Part shown: piece after piece, positions 52,255 through 61,412 of the stretch
How the letters are laid out: each line of letters begins with the position of its first letter
Position numbering within the stretch: the first letter of the stretch is position 1
DNA from: Gemmata palustris
GTDB lineage: Bacteria > Planctomycetota > Planctomycetia > Gemmatales > Gemmataceae
Length of the DNA: 64,000 nt
Reading direction: 5' to 3'
Assembly: GCF_017939745.1 (NCBI RefSeq)
Contig: NZ_JAGKQQ010000001.1
Span: 2,666,001 to 2,730,000, forward strand
Notes under the pieces: generated by a model
Told to the model about the DNA's origin: nothing
Seen by the model: the letters and a program-made list of their open reading frames with translations, nothing else
Database searches by the model: none
Made by a program: the position numbers and the translations under genes

Positions 52255-53652
52255 TCAGAACGAGTAGTTGAAGAACGACATCGCTTCGACACCCCACGGG
52301 CGCGGGCCGGTAACCGGGACACCAATCGAGGTGCTGAACGACGCCCGGTTGAACCGGAAGCGGAAGCCACTGGTGATGTTGACCTGATCCTGCAGGTACA
52401 CGAGTCCGTCCGGGTTCCGCTGCGTCAGCGGCGTGCGCACGTGGACCTCGACCACCGGAGCGACGCTGGTCAGCCAAGTGTTGTTGGCCGTGGTGCGATA
52501 GAGGTAGTACCCGACGCCGACGCTGTTGTTCCACAACGTCGGGTCACTGCTACTCGTCGGGACGATGAGGCTCGTGATCCCCTGGACGAACGTGCGGTCG
52601 AAGGTCCGCACGAAGCCGCCCCAGGGCTGGAACAGCACCGAGTGCGGTGCCTTCGTGCCGTCGAGGAGGGTCGCGTCCCCGCTCCCGGTCGGTACGGTCA
52701 GGATGAGGCCGCCGGAGATCAGGTCGCCGGTTTCGCGATTGTTGTAAAAGGCGTACTTGAAGAGCAGCGACAGGTCGCCGACGTTCTGTGTGCCGCCCAC
52801 ACCGGGAGGCCCGTACTGCTGCACGAACGGTAAGCGCATCCCGAACGACGCATCGCCGTTCAGGAACGTCTTCTCGAAGCCGACCGTCTCGCGCTGGAGG
52901 TCGGTTTGACCCAAGCCCGGGTTCAGTGACCCGCCGATGTTGTCGTAAAAGTTGTACCCGCCGTAGATGCGGTCCTGTGGGCGCGGATTGTCGTTATCGG
53001 AGATCAGTACCCCACTGTACCGGCCCGCGAGCGTGAGGCGCGCGATCCGCTGTTGCGCGACGAGAGTGTTCACCGTGACCGGGTCGTTCACGATGATCGG
53101 GTTGTTCGTGGTCGTGACTGTGTTTGTGACGACCAGGCGCCCGAGCTGATCGGTCCCGATCACCTGCGTCGTGGTCGTGACCGGTGTGTACCCGGTGACG
53201 CGCTGCGTGAACCCGACCACTTGGGGCACGATCGTGTACCCGGTCGTGATGCGCCGCTTGTAGTACACGCCGCCAAAGTCGCCGTCGAAGTTTTCGTTGA
53301 ACGTCCGAGGCGCGACTCCCCCGGCCTCCGTTGCTTGCGCGAACGGATCGAGGAGTCGGCGCTCGAGCGGGTTCGGGGCGGGGGCTTCGGGGGGCATAAT
53401 GGGGTCGGTACCCGGCGGCGCAACCGGCGGGTCCATCCGCGGCGCGTTCGGATCGACCGGAACTCCGGGCATACTCGGAACGCCCGGGGTGTAGGGGCCG
53501 ACGCCGAACGGCGGGCACGGCACCACGGGCGGACGCGAGTAGCGCTGGCCGCCCCCGAAAGCGACGGTCGAGGGCACGTATCGATCTTGTGCGCGGGAGG
53601 CCGTACCCGCGAGCAACAGGCCGACGAGGGCTGGGGCAAGCACCCGGCGCAT
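52255..53652 (-). CDS. Outer-membrane beta-barrel protein of unknown function
   Basis: 465 residues. A signal peptide (LVGLLLAGTASRAQ) is followed by a Pro-rich segment (residues ~40-100), then alternating strands: YTIVPQVVGFTQRV, TTTTQVIGTDQLGRLVVT, LTLAGRYSGVLISD, DLSLLFKYAFYN, GGLILTVPTGSGD and so on. The chain ends in Phe (SFFNYSF), the C-terminal aromatic typical of outer-membrane barrels. The pattern suggests a planctomycete barrel of the BBP7/porin-like kind; no transported substrate can be named. It reads leftwards, 113 bp after the cytochrome-type gene, with a terminator hairpin at its end. Confidence 0.75.
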   Translation of the reverse strand: MRRVLAPALVGLLLAGTASRAQDRYVPSTVAFGGGQRYSRPPVVPCPPFGVGPYTPGVPSMPGVPVDPNAPRMDPPVAPPGTDPIMPPEAPAPNPLERRLLDPFAQATEAGGVAPRTFNENFDGDFGGVYYKRRITTGYTIVPQVVGFTQRVTGYTPVTTTTQVIGTDQLGRLVVTNTVTTTNNPIIVNDPVTVNTLVAQQRIARLTLAGRYSGVLISDNDNPRPQDRIYGGYNFYDNIGGSLNPGLGQTDLQRETVGFEKTFLNGDASFGMRLPFVQQYGPPGVGGTQNVGDLSLLFKYAFYNNRETGDLISGGLILTVPTGSGDATLLDGTKAPHSVLFQPWGGFVRTFDRTFVQGITSLIVPTSSSDPTLWNNSVGVGYYLYRTTANNTWLTSVAPVVEVHVRTPLTQRNPDGLVYLQDQVNITSGFRFRFNRASFSTSIGVPVTGPRPWGVEAMSFFNYSF

Positions 53653-53765
53653 GGGAATGCTCCGTGTCTGTGAGAATTGAAGGAATCAACGCCCTCACTT
53701 ATCGGCCCCACGCACACTCTCGGTTCAATCGTTCCTTCGCACGTTTTCAGATTCCCCGGAACTAC

Positions 53766-55295
53766 TCATTTACTCGTTACTTCGATCGGAATCAGTTTCC
53801 GCACGACCGCGTTCGGGTCAAAGGCCTCTTTCGCGGTCGGGTTGAACAAAAAGCGTCGAATCGGCTTCTCGAGATGCTTGCTCTGCAGCACTGTTGGCAG
53901 TGGAAGTTCGGTCTCGGACGCGAGCAGAACGAAGTGTTCCATTCCCGTGTCGCCGCCAGTGAGGATGCTTGAAATCGAGAACCCCTTCCCGTTCGGTGTG
54001 AGGAGCCGCTCGGTATCCGCCTTGAGCACGGTCCCGCCCTGCACCGTCTGCACGCGCACGTCCCCGTCCGCTTGTATTAGGAGCAACGTGAAGAAGACTG
54101 TGCGGTCGCAAGACACCCGCAACTGGAACGGCTCGCTGGCCTTCACTTGTTTGACCGGCTTGCCGTCGATAACGAGTTCGGCCTTTAACACAAATGGGGC
54201 TTTGACGGGCGCGACGTCACCCGCGAACCACGCCGAGAGCGGCGGAATCGGTGCCCGGCCCTCGACCGACGCGGACACACGGACGGCTCGCGCACCTGCA
54301 AACGGTCGCGCGATCGGGCCGTCCGGTTCATCGGCTTTGCCCGCGATGGCCTTTTCAAGTGCGGCCAGTGCTCGGATGTCTTCCGCGAGTGGGGTCGGGT
54401 CCGGCCCGCGCCCCACGGCGCGCGAAAGAAAATTACGCCCGACGAGCGCGTCTGTGAGCCAGTCGTCGCGGACGAACGGGATCGGGCGCACCTGGCTCTC
54501 ACGCGCGAGCAACTTTTCGAGGCGCGGAGCAAGCAGGTCATTCGCGGCGAGCGCCCGCGCGTGCGGGTACTCCAGAAGGATCAGGTCGAAGGGCCGGAAT
54601 CGCACCGCGGTGCCGACCGTGAACCCCTCCATTTTGTTGAACAGTTCGCGCGTGTGCCAACCGAGCTTTCGTGTGTCGATGCGAAAAACGGTCGCGGTGG
54701 AGTCGATCGGTTCCGGGCCGACGGATAACCCGGAGACCACATTCAGGGCCTCGCGCAACCGCTGATCGGCGCCGACCAGATCCGGTAGCGGCTTGCCGTC
54801 AACGATGCGGTGCGCGAACGACACGTAGCGGAGGTATTCGCCCGGTTCGCCGGCTTTCGCGTTCGCACTCGCGCGCTCGAAGTCGTCGGCGATCGCGGCC
54901 AGTGTGGTGCGCTCGTCGAAGTCGATCGGGTAGGCGGGCGCCTTCGCGTTCACCCACTTTTCGAGAACCGCGATCTCGTCCGCGTCCGGTCCCGGCCGGT
55001 TCGCGGGCGGCATCGAGCCGTCCTTCACGAGTTCGAGAATCAACGACCGCCCGTTCGGGCTCGCGAACGGGATCGGCGACTTCTTCGTGACCTGCTTGTG
55101 GTCCGTGAGTTTGAGTTTGCTCGCGCCCGGTTCGAGGCTCCCGGTGTGGCACTCCGCGCAGTGCCGCTTCAGGATGTCGCGCGCGCGGATCGCAAGGTCA
55201 CCGGCAACGCGATAGTCCGGTGTCTCCGCCCCCCGCGCGAGCGCCGGACAAAGGAGCACCAAAGTGAGAACAAAGCCGGCGACGACGCGAGGCAT
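53766..55295 (-). CDS. Secreted CXXCH protein with planctomycete cytochrome domain and DUF4384-like tail
   Basis: 509 residues from ATG 55295, with a clear signal peptide (GFVLTLVLLCPALARGA). Residues ~28-120 are a planctomycete cytochrome c-type domain: haem site CAECH (46-50) and the typical later SPNGRSLILELVKDGSMPP. The middle ~250 residues are of unknown type. Residues ~390-495 (ELVIDGKPVKQVKASEPFQLRVSCDRTVFFTLLLIQADGDV, read as two parts) resemble DUF4384, a domain often found with caspase-like proteins. The gene starts 53 bp after the caspase gene on the same strand, so an operon is likely. An axial ligand beyond His was not identified. It may bind haem and partner the caspase. Confidence 0.82.
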   Translation of the reverse strand: MPRVVAGFVLTLVLLCPALARGAETPDYRVAGDLAIRARDILKRHCAECHTGSLEPGASKLKLTDHKQVTKKSPIPFASPNGRSLILELVKDGSMPPANRPGPDADEIAVLEKWVNAKAPAYPIDFDERTTLAAIADDFERASANAKAGEPGEYLRYVSFAHRIVDGKPLPDLVGADQRLREALNVVSGLSVGPEPIDSTATVFRIDTRKLGWHTRELFNKMEGFTVGTAVRFRPFDLILLEYPHARALAANDLLAPRLEKLLARESQVRPIPFVRDDWLTDALVGRNFLSRAVGRGPDPTPLAEDIRALAALEKAIAGKADEPDGPIARPFAGARAVRVSASVEGRAPIPPLSAWFAGDVAPVKAPFVLKAELVIDGKPVKQVKASEPFQLRVSCDRTVFFTLLLIQADGDVRVQTVQGGTVLKADTERLLTPNGKGFSISSILTGGDTGMEHFVLLASETELPLPTVLQSKHLEKPIRRFLFNPTAKEAFDPNAVVRKLIPIEVTSK

Positions 55296-55348
55296 AAACA
55301 CGGTCTCCGACTCGGTTCTACCGGACAACCTAGCGTTCCCGTTCGCCC

Positions 55349-58300
55349 TCACCGTTTCAGCAGTGGGGTCTTCGACAGTTGGCGCGGGAAGCACACCGGT
55401 GTTTGTGGCTCCTTCAGCCCGGCTCGTTTCAGCAGATCGGGCACCTTCGCCGCAACGTAGCCGTACAACTCCTCCGGCGAAAGCGCGCCGTCGGAATCGT
55501 AGTCGGCTTTGCGGTAGCCTTTAGTTTTGTCGAGCGCGTCGAGTACTGCGAACGTAAACAGGCCGTGGCCGTACTTCGGGTGCTCGTAGGACTGCTCGCC
55601 CCAATCGCACGCGGCGATAATCATCGGCCCCTGTCCGTTCGGCACACACCGGCGGAGCACGTTCGCGGTCGTTGCCCGCCCCGAGTGGCACGCATCGAGG
55701 AGCACCACCTTGCGGCAATTGATCTTCGCGAGCGCGGCGAACAGTTCGTCGGCCGAGTACGCGGTCGCGCGCGGCTTCGTGGGCGAGTAATTCGGGCAAC
55801 AGAACAGGAACTCCCCCTCGTCCACGAGCACCCCCCGACCTCGCGGCGGGAGCGCTCCGTCCTTCGGCATGAGCAGATCGCCGTGACCCGCGAAGAACAC
55901 GACGAGCGTGTCGTCCGGCTTCGCGGCATCGGCGATGCGTGCGAGTTCCGCGGCAAAGGTTTTGCGCTCGGGGTCGAGTTGCAGGTCGATCTTCGCCTTC
56001 ACGTACAAGAGTTTTGCCCCCGCACACTTCTCCAACTCGGTGCTGAGTGCGGTCGCGTCGTCGTGCGCGTTCTTGAGGTCGCCGAACTTCCGCGCGCCGG
56101 CTACGTTCTTGCGCGTATCGGAGTAGTCGTTGACGGCCGTGAGTAGCGCGAGCAAGTTCGCATCGGCGGGAGGGAGGGCGTTTCGCACGACTTGCATTTC
56201 CTCGGCTCGTCCGCCGGCCGCATTGAACGCGAGCACCGTGACTTGGTTCTCGCCCGTGCGGAACTTGTTCGCGGGGATCGTGTACGGCACGTCGAACGGC
56301 TTCGTCGAATCCAGCACCTGCCCCGGTCGCGGCCAGCTCTCCGCGAGGTGATCGTTCACCCACAACTCGACGCGCTCCGGCAACAGGTCCGGGTTCGTCC
56401 CTCGAGCGCGCATCGAGATCGTGAGCGGGAGCCCCACCTTTTGGACGTCGAGGGCCTTGAGCGCGACCCGCACGGGCGCCGGTTCGTACTTCGTGAACGG
56501 TACGAGGGCCGGAGTTTCGCCGCGGGCCGCGACCAGCGCAGTTCCCGCGTCGCCGGTTTCGGTGAGCTTTTCGATGACTTCGGGCAGGTGGAACAGCTTC
56601 TCGAACTGCTGGAGCTGGTAGAACTCTGGGCGCCCACTGGGTTCGGGGTGGTTGACGTGCCAGCCCGCGAGTCGGTCGCCGTTGGCGGTCTTCGTGTGGT
56701 AGTACGAGCCGTGCCACATCCACACGACCCAGTCGTTCATGTGGTTCTGGGCGTCGAACGCGGGGAACCACTTCCACAGCGGGCGCTGCCGCACGGTGGT
56801 GAGCGTGTCCCGGCGCGCGGACTTCTCTTTGGCCGCGATCCCGAAGAACAGTTCGATGCCGGGTTGCGGAGCTTTGAGTGCATCGAGCGCGGCCGCGACC
56901 GTCCCGACCCGCGCCCCCTTGCGGCGATCGAACACGATGAATTTATCCACCACGAGCAAGTCGAGCACGTCACCGACGCGGAGCCCAGCTTCCCACCCCG
57001 GCGAACCCGATTCGACAACCTCAACAGCGACGCCGTCCCTGTCCTCGAATTTCGCGCCGAGGCCCGGTTCGCTCTTCTTCCAGTCCTTCAATGACCACGC
57101 CGCGAGCGTCTGGTCCGTTCCGCCCGTCGCGAACCACGACTGATCCTTTGATGCCACTACCGACGTGACCTCGCCCGCGTGCCCGGTGAACACTTTCGTG
57201 CCCGAAACCGCACCGTCTTTCGCACGGTCCGGTACCAACTCGAACAGCGTGCAGCCGTAATAGTGGCCGATCAGCACGCGCGTCGGGTAATCGGCCGAAG
57301 CGGGAAGGAACGTGAAGCACGTCGGCGCCTGATCGCGGTTCCGGTCGAGCGCGAGCCGCAAGCGCTCGGTTTTGCCCTCGCGCGTGCGCTCGGCGAACCA
57401 GATGAACCGGTTCTTTTCGTGGGGCACGATGGTCCACCCGTCCGCCTCGGGGCGCGGATTCATCCACACTTGGTTCTCGTCGAGCGTCGGTTTGAGACGA
57501 GACAGGTCAAAGCGCGTCCACGCTCCCGTGCCGCGGGCGTTCGGATCAATAGACTTTGGGTCGCGCTCGACTTGCACGCCGACGATCTTGCCGTTCTCGG
57601 ATACGTTCACGGCCCACGGTCGGCGCCCGGCGCCGCGAACCACGCTCAGCGGTTTGTCCCAATCGGTGAGCCTCCGCAATGTGATTTCGTCCGCTTCACC
57701 GCCCGCAATGGCGAGGTGGGGTTCCGCGGGGTGGAACGCGAGTGCTTCGGCCCGGCCCGCGTGGTGGAACTTGCGTGGTTGTAGGTCCGGTTCCGCTAGC
57801 GGATCTGCGTAGATCCAAATCTGATCGTCCCCATCAGAAAAGAATCGCGGCTTGTCCCCGGTCGGGAGGGCCGCACCGACACCGACCGCGAGTTGCCGCG
57901 TCTTCGGTTGCCATGCGACACTACGCGGAAACTGGTTGGCGCCGAGCGCGAGTTTGATCGTCTTCGTGCCATCGGCACTGCACAGCAGCACTTTCGCATC
58001 GACGCTCGCAATCAGCAGCCACTTCCCGTCGTCGATGAGTTCCGCGCGGTAAACGCGGGCGTCGTCCCGCTGCGTCGCGTTTACGTTGAAGAGCTCTTTC
58101 CCGGGCGGTGCCTGTTTGGGCGCATCCGCCACGGTGCTCACTAGATGGCACGAATAAACCTGCCCGCTCTGCGCGACCGAAACGAGCGTGTGCTTGTCGG
58201 GGAAATAGATGAGCCGCGGGAGGTTGAAGCCCGCGGTCGCGGCGAGGTCTTTCGGCGGCTCGTGTTTCCCCACGCGCACGGGGGGCGCGGCGCTGCGCCC

Positions 58301-58858
58301 GTCCGGGTCCGATTTTTCTAATCGTGTCGTATCCCAAATCCACAGGCTCCCGTCGGCGGTTCCGAATCCGACGCGCTTCCCGTCCGCATGGAACGCGACC
58401 GCGGTGACCACGTTGAAGTTCGCGTCCCCCTCGCGCGACACGGGCCACGTAATGGCAACGGTATCCCCGGTCGCGCGATCTAACACCGCGACCGTGCTCG
58501 GTTTCATCCCGTAACCGCCGACCACGACCCTCTTGCCATCGGGCGTGGCACTCACGGCCTTGATCCCGCCGCGCTGCTCGCGCCAGGCGCGCCACCGCAG
58601 TGTTTGCACCTTCACGCGGTCCGTTTCGAGGCCCGCTGCCGCGTGCGGCCACACGCGCACGACTTTGTCGTCGCCGGCCGCGAACAGGTACTTCCCGTCC
58701 GAAGTGAACCGCAGCACGTCACACGGCCCGACGCGCCCGCCGGCCTCGACAACGATTTCCGGTTCCTCCCGCGAGCGCCGGTCGAACTGCTGTGCCGCGG
58801 CCGGCTCCACAAAGAACGTCGCAGCGGCAATGGTGAAAAAGAGTGCGTTCACGGTCAT
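55349..58858 (-). CDS. Secreted WD40 - PDZ - caspase (C14) protein with EF-hand loop
   Basis: 1169 residues from ATG 58858 with a signal peptide (LFFTIAAATFFVEPAAAQ). Residues ~40-590 form WD40-type blades (SDGKYLFAAGDDKVVRVW, HADGKRVGFGTADGSLWIWD, SKDQSWFATGGTDQTLAAW). Residues ~595-675 are PDZ-like (VVESGSPGWEAGLRVGDVLD). After a linker, ~901-1169 is a caspase p20-like domain: GDLKNAHDDATAL, catalytic His992 (FFAGHGD) and Cys1057 (LLDACHSG). A canonical EF-hand loop occupies 1119-1130 (DYDSDGALSPEE), so calcium may control it. Substrates are unknown; metacaspase-like proteases favour cleavage after Arg/Lys, which is only an analogy here. The downstream CXXCH gene is probably co-transcribed. 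Confidence 0.9.
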   Translation of the reverse strand: MTVNALFFTIAAATFFVEPAAAQQFDRRSREEPEIVVEAGGRVGPCDVLRFTSDGKYLFAAGDDKVVRVWPHAAAGLETDRVKVQTLRWRAWREQRGGIKAVSATPDGKRVVVGGYGMKPSTVAVLDRATGDTVAITWPVSREGDANFNVVTAVAFHADGKRVGFGTADGSLWIWDTTRLEKSDPDGRSAAPPVRVGKHEPPKDLAATAGFNLPRLIYFPDKHTLVSVAQSGQVYSCHLVSTVADAPKQAPPGKELFNVNATQRDDARVYRAELIDDGKWLLIASVDAKVLLCSADGTKTIKLALGANQFPRSVAWQPKTRQLAVGVGAALPTGDKPRFFSDGDDQIWIYADPLAEPDLQPRKFHHAGRAEALAFHPAEPHLAIAGGEADEITLRRLTDWDKPLSVVRGAGRRPWAVNVSENGKIVGVQVERDPKSIDPNARGTGAWTRFDLSRLKPTLDENQVWMNPRPEADGWTIVPHEKNRFIWFAERTREGKTERLRLALDRNRDQAPTCFTFLPASADYPTRVLIGHYYGCTLFELVPDRAKDGAVSGTKVFTGHAGEVTSVVASKDQSWFATGGTDQTLAAWSLKDWKKSEPGLGAKFEDRDGVAVEVVESGSPGWEAGLRVGDVLDLLVVDKFIVFDRRKGARVGTVAAALDALKAPQPGIELFFGIAAKEKSARRDTLTTVRQRPLWKWFPAFDAQNHMNDWVVWMWHGSYYHTKTANGDRLAGWHVNHPEPSGRPEFYQLQQFEKLFHLPEVIEKLTETGDAGTALVAARGETPALVPFTKYEPAPVRVALKALDVQKVGLPLTISMRARGTNPDLLPERVELWVNDHLAESWPRPGQVLDSTKPFDVPYTIPANKFRTGENQVTVLAFNAAGGRAEEMQVVRNALPPADANLLALLTAVNDYSDTRKNVAGARKFGDLKNAHDDATALSTELEKCAGAKLLYVKAKIDLQLDPERKTFAAELARIADAAKPDDTLVVFFAGHGDLLMPKDGALPPRGRGVLVDEGEFLFCCPNYSPTKPRATAYSADELFAALAKINCRKVVLLDACHSGRATTANVLRRCVPNGQGPMIIAACDWGEQSYEHPKYGHGLFTFAVLDALDKTKGYRKADYDSDGALSPEELYGYVAAKVPDLLKRAGLKEPQTPVCFPRQLSKTPLLKR

Positions 58859-58979
58859 AGCGGTTCGTGGGTTTCGTGCGGGCCGAAGCGCGGCCGACCT
58901 CAATAGCATACGCGAGCGGGTGCCGACAGTTTCAAGTACAATCGCATTACTTTGCCGCCCGGTGAACGGAACGAGACCG
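58859..58979. promoter_or_regulatory. 121-bp divergent promoter region between caspase and kinase genes
   Basis: Both start codons face outward from this short gap, so both promoters must be inside or overlapping it. On the minus strand TTGAAA and TATGCT lie 19 bases apart, a weak candidate. On the plus strand a TACAAT at ~58938 is a possible -10 box without a good -35 partner. Shared control of the two genes is likely from the geometry. Confidence 0.35.
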
Positions 58980-61403
58980 ATGTTCGACACGTTATCCGAC
59001 GACGACAAGAACCGCGTGACGGCACGGTCCGAGGAGTTCCAGCGCGCGCTCGGGCGCGGCGGGGTGACCGACTGGGAGCCGTTCCTCGCGGGCTTGATCG
59101 GGGACGCGCGCCGGCTGCTCCTCACGGACCTCGTCGCGCGCGACCTGGGGCACCGGTGGGAGCGGGGCGAACAGCCGAAGATCGAAGACTACCTCGCGCG
59201 CTACCCGGAACTCGGCCCCGCGGATCGGGTCTCGGCCGCGCTCATACTCGAAGAGTTCCGGTGCCGGGTTCGGGCCGGCGCCCGGCCCCCCGCGACCGAG
59301 TACCGCGACCGCTTCCCCGGCCAATTCGACGCGATTCAGACCGAACTGGACGCGGTCGTCTCGTCGGGAACGATCTCCGAGGGCGGCCCCCGCCCGTGGG
59401 AACCGATGGCCGAGAGCGTCGTCGCGATGTCGCAGCAGTACGAACTGGTGCGCGAACTGGGCCGCGGAATGTACGGCGAGGTGTGGCTGGCCCGGAAGAA
59501 GCCCAGCGGCATCGAGCGGGCCATCAAGATCCTGCTCCAGTCCGCCGACCGCGAGGCCGGGCAGCGCGAACTGAAATCGCTCGAACTCATCAAGAACTTG
59601 CGCCACCCGTACCTGCTCGCGACGGAAGACTTCTGGGTCACGAACAACCGGCTCCACATTGTGATGGAGCTGGCCGAAGGCACGCTCCGCGGGCGCTTAA
59701 AGGAGTATCTCGCTCAGGGGCGCCCGGGCGTCGAGGCGGATGAACTGTTCCAGTACATCGCGGAAGCCGCAGAGGGGCTCGATTTCCTCCACTCACAGAA
59801 GATCACCCACCGCGACGTGAAGCCGGACAACATCCTCATCCTCCACGGCCACGCGAAACTCGCGGACTTCGGCCTCGCGCGCGCCCAGGCGCAAGTCGTT
59901 GAGTCGATGAGTCTTGCCGGGACACCGGCGTATATGGCGCCCGAGATTTGGGGCGGCGAGGGCGGGCCGGCCAGCGACCTTTACAGTCTCGCGTTCGCCT
60001 ATGTCGAACTGAGACAGGGTCGGTCCCCCCTGCGGCCCCGGCCGCTCGTGGAGTTGATGATTGCGCACCAGGAGGGGAGTTACGAATTCACCGAAACGGT
60101 GACGGAAGCCGAACGCGCGGTGTTGCGCCAAGCACTGGCCGCAAAACCACAGGACCGCCACCCGACCTGCACGGACTTCGCCGCGGATCTGGCGGACGCA
60201 CTCGGGCTGCCCTTTGCAGGCGGTGGGCGCAGAGTTGCGGGCCGTGGGTCTTCACATCACGGTAACCCGCCACTCCCCCCCGTGTTTGGTTCGGCCGGCG
60301 CGTTCGCGAGCGGTAGCCTGCCGATGCCGGAGACCGGCGTCGCGGGCGGAACGGTTGTCATCGATTCACTGCGCCGAAAACCGCGCCCCGAACCGGAACC
60401 ACTTCCAGAAGCGGAACCGCTTCCAGAAGAGTACGCGCCCACCGAATCGCGGCGCGCGTGGCCACTCATTGCCGGAGGAACGGTCGCGCTGGCCGCGCTC
60501 GTCGCGTTCGGCATTTGGGCCGTGTTCGGCGGGCCGAGAATCAACCCGACCCAGCCCGAGATAGCCACGAAACCCTCTACCGATCAACCCAATCCGAACC
60601 CGAAGCCACCCGGCCCGGATGTCCCCCCGGCCGTTCCGCCCACAGGAGACGTCATTCGCGGGGCGGCCGTCGCAGTAGTCGATCGAGCGAACAACCTGCC
60701 CGATGTACCTCCGAAGCCGGAACCGAAACTGCTGTTCCCCGCGGGCACGATACCAGAGCCGGGCGCGAAGGAGGTACAACTCGCTGATAAACGGGTACCC
60801 GAGTGGGTGTTCGTCGAGAGGAATAACGAGAAGGTCCGGTTCCGGCTCATCACGGGACAACCGGGACCGAACGTGGCGCCGTTCTACATCATGGAAACGA
60901 AGGTCACGAACAAGCTGTACACGGGTGGCGACGGCACCCCCGTCGTGAACGTAACGGCCCGCGACGCACAGGAATTCGCGCGAAAGGTATTCGGCGGCGA
61001 CCTCCCGACCGACGAACAGTGGGACCACGCGGCCGGCTTCCACGACCAGGACGGCCAAACCGGGCCGACGCTCCCCCCGGGGCGGGCGTGGATCGATAAG
61101 GACGTGCCCGGTCCGGTGAAGCGCGCAACGACCGAAGCTGATGTGAACCGCTACGGGTTGCTCGATATGGCCGGCAACGGCCGCGAATGGACGCGGACCG
61201 TCCTGACGCGCGCCGGCAAACGGAAGGTTCTTGGCACGGACCCGCTCGACGAAATGGACAAGGTCATTTTGCGCGGCCGGAGCTTCTTCCTCGACCGCCC
61301 GCTGAACTTCAAAATGCTAGAGACGGAACGCACCACGCAACCGCAAGCCGCGATCACCGCGGGGCCGTACACGAGTTTCCGCGTCGTTCTCGCACTGCCA
61401 TGA
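58980..61403 (+). CDS. Membrane Ser/Thr kinase with FGE/sulfatase-modifying-like outer domain
   Basis: 807 residues from ATG 58980. Residues ~10-135 are a helical N-terminus found in many planctomycete kinases. The Hanks kinase domain (~154-410) is complete: GRGMYGEV (161-168), Lys183, HRDVKPDN (278-285), DFG (296-298) and APE (320-322). A Pro-rich linker leads to one transmembrane helix (494-518), with Arg residues before it, so the kinase is inside and the rest outside. After a further Pro-rich spacer, ~630-807 resembles the FGE-sulfatase fold (FYIMETKVTN, LPTDEQWDHAAG, NRYGLLDMAGNGREWT, SFRVVLA). This outer domain has no Cys, so it cannot be an active formylglycine enzyme; it is probably a sensor. 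Confidence 0.9.
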   Translation: MFDTLSDDDKNRVTARSEEFQRALGRGGVTDWEPFLAGLIGDARRLLLTDLVARDLGHRWERGEQPKIEDYLARYPELGPADRVSAALILEEFRCRVRAGARPPATEYRDRFPGQFDAIQTELDAVVSSGTISEGGPRPWEPMAESVVAMSQQYELVRELGRGMYGEVWLARKKPSGIERAIKILLQSADREAGQRELKSLELIKNLRHPYLLATEDFWVTNNRLHIVMELAEGTLRGRLKEYLAQGRPGVEADELFQYIAEAAEGLDFLHSQKITHRDVKPDNILILHGHAKLADFGLARAQAQVVESMSLAGTPAYMAPEIWGGEGGPASDLYSLAFAYVELRQGRSPLRPRPLVELMIAHQEGSYEFTETVTEAERAVLRQALAAKPQDRHPTCTDFAADLADALGLPFAGGGRRVAGRGSSHHGNPPLPPVFGSAGAFASGSLPMPETGVAGGTVVIDSLRRKPRPEPEPLPEAEPLPEEYAPTESRRAWPLIAGGTVALAALVAFGIWAVFGGPRINPTQPEIATKPSTDQPNPNPKPPGPDVPPAVPPTGDVIRGAAVAVVDRANNLPDVPPKPEPKLLFPAGTIPEPGAKEVQLADKRVPEWVFVERNNEKVRFRLITGQPGPNVAPFYIMETKVTNKLYTGGDGTPVVNVTARDAQEFARKVFGGDLPTDEQWDHAAGFHDQDGQTGPTLPPGRAWIDKDVPGPVKRATTEADVNRYGLLDMAGNGREWTRTVLTRAGKRKVLGTDPLDEMDKVILRGRSFFLDRPLNFKMLETERTTQPQAAITAGPYTSFRVVLALP

Positions 61404-61412
61404 GGCCGCGTC

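Noticed and set aside
53766-61403. Reading the caspase locus as a cytoplasmic anti-phage system
   Set aside because: The caspase and the CXXCH protein both have clear signal peptides and there is no nucleic-acid sensor, NTPase or nuclease nearby, so a defence role is not supported by sequence.
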